Assembly (NCBI GenBank): GCA_946885905.1
Contig: CAMPHL010000224.1
Span: 1 to 5,084 of the forward strand
Length of the DNA: 5,084 bases
Reading direction: 5' to 3'
Source: an uncultured Pseudomonadota bacterium
Lineage (GTDB): Bacteria; Pseudomonadota; Gammaproteobacteria; Burkholderiales; Usitatibacteraceae
Shown: positions 1-5,084 of the stretch, one piece after another
How the letters are laid out: every line of letters begins with the position of its first letter
Numbering within the stretch: position 1 is the stretch's first letter
Translations under genes and position numbers: made by a program
Notes under the pieces: generated by a model
The model's database searches: none
Told to the model about the DNA's origin: nothing
Seen by the model: the letters and a program-made list of their open reading frames with translations, nothing else

Positions 1-641
1 TGCTGGGCGAGGACATCACGTACGAAGAGGCCTTCCGCGCCTCGAACGACGTGCTGAACGGCGCGGTCGCCGGCATCGCCGAGGTGATCAACTGTCCCGG
101 CATGGTGAACGTGGACTTCGCCGACGTGCGCACGGTCATGAGCGAGAACGGCGTGGCGATGATGGGCTCGGCGACGGCCACGGGGCCGGAGCGCGCGCAG
201 ATGGCTGCGGAACAGGCGGTCCATTCGCCGCTGCTCGAGGACATCCACCTCGCAGGCGCGCGCGGCGTGCTGGTGAACATCACGGCCTCGCACTCCATGA
301 AGCTGAAGGAGGTGCACGAAGTGATGAACACCATCCGGTCGTTCACCGCGGAGGATGCGACCGTGATCTACGGCAGCGTGATCGACGAGGCGATCGGCGA
401 CGCGCTGCGCGTGACGATCGTGGCGACCGGCCTGGGCGGGGCGGCCGCGCAGCGCCAGCCGCCGGTGATGCAGGTGGTCACGCGCACCGGCACGGACGAC
501 GCCATGGCGCACGTGAACTACGAGGAGCTCGACCAGCCCACCGCCATCCGGCGGCGTCGCGACCTGACCATCGACGCGATGAAGCAGTCGGGCGTGGACC
601 TGCTCGACATCCCGGCGTTCCTGCGCAAGCAGGCCGACTGA
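1..641 (+). CDS. ftsZ: Cell division protein FtsZ, C-terminal part (5' end outside window)
   Basis: FtsZ is the tubulin-like GTPase that polymerises into the cytoplasmic Z-ring and recruits the divisome. About 212 residues are visible, read in the frame whose first full codon is at position 3; the N-terminal GTP-binding half with the tubulin signature lies upstream of the window. Seen here: the T7 synergy loop NVDFADVRTVM (108-140), which in the family completes the GTPase site of the neighbouring subunit; the segment SPLLEDIHLAGARGVLVNIT; the core C-terminal strand RVTIVATGLGG; a short charged linker with a run of four Arg; and the conserved C-terminal peptide DIPAFLRKQAD (606-638), which in the family binds FtsA and ZipA and is identical to the E. 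coli tail as I remember it. The ending is therefore intact. The GTG at 51 is an internal Val codon inside the conserved SNDVLNGAV region, not a start. Identification is very secure. Confidence 0.97.
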   Translation, partial: LGEDITYEEAFRASNDVLNGAVAGIAEVINCPGMVNVDFADVRTVMSENGVAMMGSATATGPERAQMAAEQAVHSPLLEDIHLAGARGVLVNITASHSMKLKEVHEVMNTIRSFTAEDATVIYGSVIDEAIGDALRVTIVATGLGGAAAQRQPPVMQVVTRTGTDDAMAHVNYEELDQPTAIRRRRDLTIDAMKQSGVDLLDIPAFLRKQAD

Positions 642-662
642 CGCCGCTCGCGTAGCAACCCT

Positions 663-686
663 CGCCGGGGCCGTCTCCCCCCGGCG
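663..686 (+). other. GC-rich inverted repeat just after ftsZ
   Basis: Perfect 8-bp arms CGCCGGGG (663-670) and CCCCGGCG (679-686) flank an 8-base loop. No T-tract follows, so alone it is not a classical intrinsic terminator. It lies 21 bases after the ftsZ stop and 18 bases before the stronger terminator hairpin. It may protect the mRNA 3' end or assist termination; that role is inferred. Confidence 0.5.
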
Positions 687-704
687 CGGGGGCATCGCCT
701 TCAC

Positions 705-733
705 GGGCGCGGCGTGCTGCCGCGCCCTTTTTT
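705..733 (+). terminator. Rho-independent terminator of ftsZ
   Basis: A perfect 9-bp stem, GGGCGCGGC (705-713) with GCCGCGCCC (719-727), closes a 5-base loop (GTGCT) and is followed at once by six T residues (728-733). This is a textbook intrinsic terminator on the + strand, 63 bases after the ftsZ stop codon. It should separate ftsZ and the division cluster from the patatin gene, so that the latter needs its own promoter somewhere in 734-856. Confidence 0.93.
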
Positions 734-843
734 CGTCGGCTTCAGCGCGCCTCGAAGGCGCGAACGGCCCTCTCCCCGGGTCCGGCAGCCGGGCATTTCC
801 GGCCTTGCCCCAAGGTCGCATATCTCCCCCCGGGGAGCCCTTG

Positions 844-849
844 TAGCCT
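844..849 (+). promoter_or_regulatory. Possible -10 element close to the patatin start codon
   Basis: TAGCCT fits the loose TANNNT -10 pattern and ends 7 bases before the ATG at 857, the spacing expected for a leaderless transcript. No convincing -35 hexamer is seen about 17 bases upstream. The other candidate, CATATC at 819-824, also lacks a good -35. The interval 734-856 must contain a promoter if the terminator at 705-733 works, but which site is used cannot be settled from the sequence. Confidence 0.2.
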
Positions 850-856
850 CGGCCCC

Positions 857-3073
857 ATGAGCCTGCGGGGCCTGGTGGCCACCCTCATCGCCGCGCCGGC
901 GGCCGTGGCCGTGGCCGTGGCCGCGACCGAGGCCGCAGCCCAGGCGGCCCGCCCCAAGGTAGGCCTCGTGCTCGGCGGCGGCGGCGCGGGCGCCGGCGCC
1001 GCCAGCGCCAACCACCAGGTCCTGGAAGAGTTGCGCATCCCGGTGGACTGCGTGGCCGGCACGAGCATGGGCGCGCTCGTCGGCGGCGCTTACGCCGCCG
1101 GCATCCCGCCGGCCGAGATGCGCGCGAAGATCCAGGCCACGGACTGGTCCACCATCTTCGAGGACAACGCCGGGCGCGACGAGGTCGACTTGCGCCACAA
1201 GCAGCTCGACGACCGCTTCTTTTCCGCCCTGGAGTTCGGCGTGAGCGCGAGCGGGCTGCGCTACCGCGAGGGCGCCGTCGCCGGCCAGAAGATCAAGCTC
1301 TTCTTCAACTCGCTGGTGCGCTCCGAGGCGGGCGAGAAATCGATCGAGCAGCTGCGCCTGCCGCTCACGCTCATCGCCACGGATATCGGCAACGGCGAGC
1401 GCGTGGCGATGCGCAGCGGCAGCCTCACCAGCGCCATGCGGGCGAGCATGTCGGTGCCGGGCGTCATGGCCCCGGTCATGCGCGACGGCAGGAAGCTGGT
1501 GGATGGGGGCCTGGTGGACAACGTGCCCATCCAGGAAGTGCGCGATCGCTGCGGCGCCGAGGCGGTGATCGCGGTGAACGTGGGCTCGCCGCTCATGAAG
1601 CCCGAGGAGGTCGGCGGCGTGTTGTCGGTTGTCGGCCAGATGGTGAACCTGCTCACCGAGCAGAACGTCTCGCGCTCGCTCGCGCTGCTCAGGCCGGACG
1701 ACGTGTACATGCGCCCCGAGCTGGGCAGCATCACGGCGGCCGACTTCGACAAGCAGCTCGATGCCGCCCTCATCGGGCGCGCCACGGCGATGGCGGCGGC
1801 GGACAAGCTGCGACGCTACTCGGTGCCCGCGCCGGAATACGAGGCGTGGCGACTGCGCCTGCTGGGCGCGGCGCCGCTCCACACGGCCAACATCGACGCC
1901 ATCGAGGTCACGGGCACGCGCTACATCAACCCCGTGATCGTGCGCGAGGCCCTGGCGCAGAAGGAGGGCGTGCCGCTCGACGTGCACGCGCTCGACAAGG
2001 ACCTGATCCGCATCTACAGCATGGGAGACCTGCAGACCATCGACTACAGCGTGCTCACCGAGCGCGAGAAGCGCATCCTGCGCGTGACTCCCGTGGAGAA
2101 GCCGCTCGGGCCGGACTACGTGCGCTTCGGCCTCAACCTCTACTCCGACTTCCGCGGCGATTCGCGCTACAACGTGCGCGCGCTCTTCCGGCGCAGCTGG
2201 CTCAACTCGCGCGGCGGAGAGTGGCTCGCGGCGCTCCAGATCGGCAGCGAACAGCGCATCCTCACCGAGTTCTACCAGCCGATCGACCCTCGCCAGGTGT
2301 GGTTCGTTCGCGCCTACCTCGACGCGGTGCAGGCGCAGGCGCCGCTATGGCTCCAGGGCGAGCGCGTGGCCGATTACGAGGTCACCTCGGTGGAGGCGAG
2401 CGCCGACGCGGGCCTGAACCTGGGCCGGCACGGCCAGGCCCGCATCGGGTGGGCCGAGCGCAAGGGACATGCGGACCTCAAGACCGGGCAGCCTCTCCTG
2501 CCGGAAGGAAGCCATCGCGTCGGCGGCCCGCGCGCGACGCTCGCGATCGACACCTACGACTTCGCCTTCTTCCCGACGCGCGGGTACAAGGTCGACGCGG
2601 AGATCTTCGATGCCACCCGCGTGGAGGGTGACGGCGGCAAGTACGGCACCGGGCAGATCAAGCTCGGCGGGGCGTGGACGCTGCGCGATTTCATCCTCGT
2701 GGCGGGGGCCGAGCACGGGGCCTCGACCCATGGCACCTTGCCCGCGACCGACCTGTTCACGCTCGGCGGGGCCCGGCGCCTTTCGGCCTTCGGCTCCGGC
2801 GAGATTCGCGGCGACGACTACACCTACGGGCGGGCGGAGCTCCAGTACAAGCTGACCCGCCCGATTCCGCTCATCGGCCTGTCGGTCATCGCGGGCCTGC
2901 AGGTGGAGGCCGGCCGCATGAGGCGCAACGTGACCGAGCCCTCGCTCACCGGTTGGCAGCAGTCGTACGGCTTGTACCTGGCCGCCAACAGCGCCTTCGG
3001 ACCCATGTACTTCGGCTTCAGCGACGCGAAGAACCGCCAGGGCCGCTTCTACTTCTTCATCGGCACGCCGTGA
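857..3073 (+). CDS. PlpD-like patatin phospholipase with POTRA and Omp85-type beta-barrel (type Vd autotransporter)
   Basis: This is a 738-residue protein predicted to hydrolyse acyl esters of lipids, with its own outer-membrane barrel. Domains in order: signal peptide (1 to about 31, MSLRGLVATLIAAP then an Ala/Val-rich core and AQA); patatin domain (about 35-240) with nucleophile motif GTSMG (Ser70) and catalytic DGG (Asp216) inside KLVDGGLVDNVPIQ; connecting region; one POTRA domain (about 344-415, IDAIEVTGTRYINP to ILRVTPVEKP); barrel (about 420-738) with FPTRGY (572-577) and LGGARRLSAF (636-645), equivalent to the Omp85 loop motif. Order and length match Pseudomonas PlpD (about 728 residues), whose passenger is exported through its own barrel. 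Odd: the glycine loop GGGGAGAGAASANHQ lacks the usual Arg/Lys of the oxyanion hole, and the C-terminus ends FFIGTP without a terminal aromatic residue. The ATG at 857 is chosen because it gives a complete signal peptide; it has no Shine-Dalgarno at normal distance. Family assignment is secure; substrate and activity are not known. Confidence 0.94.
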   Translation: MSLRGLVATLIAAPAAVAVAVAATEAAAQAARPKVGLVLGGGGAGAGAASANHQVLEELRIPVDCVAGTSMGALVGGAYAAGIPPAEMRAKIQATDWSTIFEDNAGRDEVDLRHKQLDDRFFSALEFGVSASGLRYREGAVAGQKIKLFFNSLVRSEAGEKSIEQLRLPLTLIATDIGNGERVAMRSGSLTSAMRASMSVPGVMAPVMRDGRKLVDGGLVDNVPIQEVRDRCGAEAVIAVNVGSPLMKPEEVGGVLSVVGQMVNLLTEQNVSRSLALLRPDDVYMRPELGSITAADFDKQLDAALIGRATAMAAADKLRRYSVPAPEYEAWRLRLLGAAPLHTANIDAIEVTGTRYINPVIVREALAQKEGVPLDVHALDKDLIRIYSMGDLQTIDYSVLTEREKRILRVTPVEKPLGPDYVRFGLNLYSDFRGDSRYNVRALFRRSWLNSRGGEWLAALQIGSEQRILTEFYQPIDPRQVWFVRAYLDAVQAQAPLWLQGERVADYEVTSVEASADAGLNLGRHGQARIGWAERKGHADLKTGQPLLPEGSHRVGGPRATLAIDTYDFAFFPTRGYKVDAEIFDATRVEGDGGKYGTGQIKLGGAWTLRDFILVAGAEHGASTHGTLPATDLFTLGGARRLSAFGSGEIRGDDYTYGRAELQYKLTRPIPLIGLSVIAGLQVEAGRMRRNVTEPSLTGWQQSYGLYLAANSAFGPMYFGFSDAKNRQGRFYFFIGTP
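901..922 (+). repeat. Short hexanucleotide tandem repeat in the signal peptide
   Basis: The unit GTGGCC occurs three times in a row (905-922) and is preceded by a partial copy, GGCC. It is in frame and encodes Val-Ala pairs (residues 17-22) in the hydrophobic core of the patatin signal peptide. Gain or loss of a unit would change the core by two residues without shifting the frame. Confidence 0.6.
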
Positions 3074-3118
3074 GATCATGGCGAGTCGGAATCCACGATG
3101 AGTCCCGCAAAACAGCAA

Positions 3119-3124
3119 AAGGAG
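3119..3124 (+). promoter_or_regulatory. Strong Shine-Dalgarno that fixes the barrel-protein start
   Basis: AAGGAG lies 5 bases before the ATG at 3130. The same frame is open further upstream, back to a GTG or ATG-type codon near 2674, but that stretch lies inside the patatin-barrel gene. This site plus the signal peptide that starts at 3130 decides the true start. Confidence 0.8.
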
Positions 3125-3129
3125 ACCGC

Positions 3130-3933
3130 ATGAACAAGCACCGCCTGCTCGCAACCGCCGCCGCACTCGCGGCACCCCTCGCGCTGGCCGCCCCCGATCC
3201 CTGGGAGGCTCCCTTCACGATCCAGGTCGGCGCCTTCAGCGCCGAGGCCGAGACGATGCTGCGCCTGGACCGCAACAACGGCCGCTTCGGCACGCAGGTC
3301 TCGTTCGAAGGCGACCTGGGCGGCGAGGACCGCAAGACCCTGCCCACGCTGGAGTTGCTCTGGCGCTTCAGCCCCGCCAACGCCATCGAGGCTTCCGTGG
3401 TGTCGCTGCGGCGCGACGGGCAAACGACGCTCCGGGCGTCCATCGATTTCGGCGAGGCGACCTTCCCCATCAGCGCGCCCGTCGATTCCACCTTCGATTC
3501 GGACATCGTGCGCATCGCGTGGCGCTGGTCGCCGGTCCACACCGACAACGCCGAGCTGGGCCTGCTTCTCGGCTTCCACTACACCCGCCTCAAGACCGCC
3601 CTCTCCTCGACCGGGAGCACCGTGAGCGTTTCCGAGGAAGCCTCCGTCGACTACCCGCTGCCCACGATCGGCGTGCGCGGCAACGCGCGCTTCGCCGACA
3701 ACTGGCGCGTGACCGGCTTCGGGCAATTCCTCAAGCTCAAGATCGACGAGTACGACGGCGAGGTCCTCAACTTCGGCGTGGGCCTGGAATGGATGTTCAC
3801 CCGCAGCATGTTCGCGGGCCTGGGCTACGAGCACTACAAGTACAACCTCGTCTCGACCAAGGACAACGCGCGGGGCGAGTTCGACTACCGCTTCGACGGG
3901 CCGAAGCTTTATTTCGGCTGGAACTTCCGCTGA
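3130..3933 (+). CDS. Outer-membrane beta-barrel protein of unrecognised family
   Basis: This 267-residue protein begins with a classical signal peptide (MNKHRLLATAAALAAPLALA, cleavage near residue 20 or 21, mature start around APDPWE). The rest has no hydrophobic helix and shows alternating polar/hydrophobic strands with many aromatic residues, for example TLELLWRF, IVRIAWRWSP, AELGLLLGFHYTRL, GVGLEWMF, GLGYEHYKYNL and KLYFGWNF, as expected for a small barrel in the outer membrane. A barrel of roughly 10-12 strands would fit the length; that is an estimate. I do not recognise the family; no enzyme motif is visible. It ends NFR, so the usual terminal Phe is followed by one Arg. The gene starts 56 bases after the patatin stop with no terminator between them, so cotranscription is likely. 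It could be a porin-like channel, a surface structural protein or a partner of the upstream protein; none of these is shown by the sequence. Confidence 0.85.
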   Translation: MNKHRLLATAAALAAPLALAAPDPWEAPFTIQVGAFSAEAETMLRLDRNNGRFGTQVSFEGDLGGEDRKTLPTLELLWRFSPANAIEASVVSLRRDGQTTLRASIDFGEATFPISAPVDSTFDSDIVRIAWRWSPVHTDNAELGLLLGFHYTRLKTALSSTGSTVSVSEEASVDYPLPTIGVRGNARFADNWRVTGFGQFLKLKIDEYDGEVLNFGVGLEWMFTRSMFAGLGYEHYKYNLVSTKDNARGEFDYRFDGPKLYFGWNFR

Positions 3934-3948
3934 GGGCTTCCCGGGGCT

Positions 3949-3970
3949 GAAGGCGGCGCACGCCGCCTTC
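3949..3970 (+). terminator. Hairpin after the barrel gene, possible terminator without T-tract
   Basis: A perfect 9-bp stem, GAAGGCGGC (3949-3957) with GCCGCCTTC (3962-3970), closes a GCAC loop 15 bases after the barrel-gene stop. A GGGC at 3934-3937 could also pair with GCCC at 3971-3974 around it. No T-run follows on the + strand, so termination may be weak or Rho-assisted. The position at the end of the patatin/barrel pair suits an operon end. Confidence 0.45.
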
Positions 3971-4012
3971 GCCCTGTGCGCTGCGGCACACCCGCCGCCG
4001 CGCGAACTTCGG

Positions 4013-4018
4013 CACAAT
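4013..4018 (+). promoter_or_regulatory. Possible -10 element of the GAF-PAS gene
   Basis: CACAAT matches four of six positions of the sigma70 -10 consensus and lies 28 bases before the ATG at 4047, a plausible distance. No recognisable -35 is present at 16-18 bases upstream, so this is tentative. Confidence 0.22.
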
Positions 4019-4038
4019 GGTCCCGGGCTCGCACACCC

Positions 4039-4042
4039 GAGG
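4039..4042 (+). promoter_or_regulatory. Weak Shine-Dalgarno of the GAF-PAS gene
   Basis: GAGG stands 4 bases before the ATG at 4047. The spacing is slightly short, but it supports this ATG, which also precedes the first conserved GAF residues by a short helical lead. Confidence 0.4.
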
Positions 4043-4046
4043 CACC

Positions 4047-5084
4047 ATGAACCGCACGCACGACGAGGCCGCACTCCGCGCGCAGACGCAGGCGGCAGCG
4101 ATCTTCGAGCTGTTGAAGAGCGGCACCGCGACCGCGGGTGCGGACGAGGCCTTCCGCAAGCTCACCGAAACGGCCGCGCGCACGCTCGGCGCGAGGCGCG
4201 CCTCCATCTGGCTCTTCGACGCGGCGCGGGCCAACCTCGAAGCCGCGGACATCTACGATCTCGACAGCGGGCGCCACGAGCGCGGCTTCAGGCTCGAGGC
4301 GGCGCGCTACCCGGCCTACTTCCAGGCCCTCAACTGGAGCCGCGCCATCGTCGCCGCCGAAGCCGCGACCGACCCGCGCACGAGCGAATTCGCCGTCGGC
4401 TACCTCGACCGGCTGGGCATCGTATCGATGATGGACGCGGCCATCTGGCAGGACGGCCGCACCCAAGGCGTGGTGTGCGTCGAGGCGGCCGAGCGGCGGG
4501 AGTGGACGCCGGACGAGCAGCATTTCACCGGCTCGATCGCCGACATCGCCTCGGCGGCGTTGAGCCACGGCCAGCTTCGCAACGCGCGCGCCCGCGCGCA
4601 GGAGTCGCAGGAGATCATGGCGCGGGCATTCGACGCGATCCCCGACTGGGTCGCGGTGATGCGGATGTCGGACCGTGCGCTCATCTACGTGAACCAGAGC
4701 TTCGAGACCTACACCGGCCTCAAGGCGAGCAACGTCATCGGCAAGTCGAGCGAAAGCATCGGCCTGTGGGCGGACCTGCGCCGGCGCGCCGAGTGGATCG
4801 AGCTGCTCTCCTCGCAAGGCCTCGCGCGCGATTTCGAGGCGGGCTTCCGGATGAAGGACGGAGAGGTGCGGACGTTCCAGCTCTCGGGGGACCGCGTGGA
4901 GATCGGCGGCGCGCCGTTCATGGTCACGGCCGCACGCGACGTGACCGCGGCCAGGCGCCACGAGCGCCAGATCGCCGCAATCGCGCAGGCCGTGACCGCC
5001 GCGACCGGCGAGGACTTCTTCCGCTCGCTGGTCGACCACCTCGCACGCGCGCTCGACGCGGACGTCGCCCTCGTGGGCGAATAC
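4047..5084 (+). CDS. GAF-PAS-GAF sensory signalling protein (3' end outside window)
   Basis: The frame from this ATG stays open for 346 codons to the window edge. Domains in order: short N-terminal helix (about 8-25); GAF domain (about 33-173) with ARRASIWLFD, then AATDPRTSEFAVGYLDRLGI and VVCVEAAERREWTPDEQHF; a linker rich in Ala, Arg and Gln (about 174-190) that could be a coiled signalling helix; PAS domain (about 191-303) with FDAIPDWVAVM, YVNQSFETYTGL, VIGKSSESIGLW and the closing ARDVTAARR; and the beginning of a second GAF domain (from about 309, IAAIAQAVTAATGEDFFRSL and LDADVALVGEY). No signal peptide or membrane segment is seen, so a cytoplasmic sensor is likely. In the family such arrays feed a histidine kinase, a diguanylate cyclase/phosphodiesterase or a phosphatase; the output module is beyond the window, so the class cannot be named. 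The ligand is unknown. The 113-base gap and hairpin before it suggest a separate transcription unit. Confidence 0.9.
   Translation, partial: MNRTHDEAALRAQTQAAAIFELLKSGTATAGADEAFRKLTETAARTLGARRASIWLFDAARANLEAADIYDLDSGRHERGFRLEAARYPAYFQALNWSRAIVAAEAATDPRTSEFAVGYLDRLGIVSMMDAAIWQDGRTQGVVCVEAAERREWTPDEQHFTGSIADIASAALSHGQLRNARARAQESQEIMARAFDAIPDWVAVMRMSDRALIYVNQSFETYTGLKASNVIGKSSESIGLWADLRRRAEWIELLSSQGLARDFEAGFRMKDGEVRTFQLSGDRVEIGGAPFMVTAARDVTAARRHERQIAAIAQAVTAATGEDFFRSLVDHLARALDADVALVGEY

Noticed and set aside
51..641. FtsZ as a short complete gene starting at the GTG at 51
   Set aside because: The frame continues upstream with conserved FtsZ residues (YEEAFRASND), so this is an internal Val codon of a gene cut by the window edge.
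746..762. Small inverted repeat CGCGCC/GGCGCG between ftsZ and the patatin gene
   Set aside because: A 6-bp GC stem without T-tract, just after a complete terminator; no function can be supported.
701..1987. Long minus-strand frame opposite the patatin gene
   Set aside because: Its translation is rich in Arg, His, Ala and Gly with no domain, as expected opposite GC-rich coding DNA; it also overlaps the ftsZ terminator.
2674..3933. Longer version of the barrel gene starting inside the patatin gene
   Set aside because: The upstream part lies in another frame of the patatin barrel and reads as Arg/Pro/His-rich nonsense. The strong AAGGAG and signal peptide place the start at 3130.
3975..3990. 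Small inverted repeat TGTGC/GCACA
   Set aside because: A 5-bp stem with a 6-base loop is expected by chance in this GC-rich intergenic stretch, and no T-tract or operator context supports it.
3909..5039. Long minus-strand frame opposite the 3' part of the window
   Set aside because: The + strand frame over the same interval shows clear GAF and PAS motifs; the minus frame is low-complexity Arg/Ala-rich and has no recognisable domain.

Overview
The window is high-GC, tightly coded DNA that looks chromosomal, most likely from a betaproteobacterium. This rests on family resemblance and not on a database search: the FtsZ C-terminal half (ATVIYGSVIDEAIGD-type segment, DIPAFLRKQAD tail) and the PlpD-like patatin both have a betaproteobacterial/gammaproteobacterial look. 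All four genes lie on the + strand. No mobile element, CRISPR array, tRNA or rRNA was seen.

Layout. Positions 1-641 hold the 3' part of ftsZ, the last gene of the division/cell-wall cluster, closed by an upstream hairpin and a very clear intrinsic terminator (705-733). Positions 857-3073 encode a 738-residue patatin-like phospholipase fused to a POTRA domain and a BamA/Omp85-type beta-barrel, the architecture of PlpD-type (type Vd) autotransporters. After 56 bases, with its own strong Shine-Dalgarno, comes a 267-residue outer-membrane beta-barrel protein of unrecognised family (3130-3933), probably cotranscribed with the patatin gene. A hairpin at 3949-3970 follows. From 4047 to the window edge runs an open reading frame of 346 codons with GAF-PAS-GAF sensory domains; its output domain lies beyond the window.

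How they work together. FtsZ is functionally separate (cytoplasmic division ring) and cut off by its terminator. The patatin-Omp85 protein and the following barrel form an outer-membrane pair; the link is inferred only from spacing and shared location. The GAF-PAS protein is a separate signalling unit.

Most worth a second look: the patatin keeps its Ser-Asp dyad (Ser70, Asp216), but its glycine-rich oxyanion loop has lost the usual Arg/Lys and the conserved stretch after it, and its barrel does not end in an aromatic residue. The usual ftsZ neighbour lpxC is absent directly downstream. I did not find a clearly new biological system; the findings are modest departures from known families.
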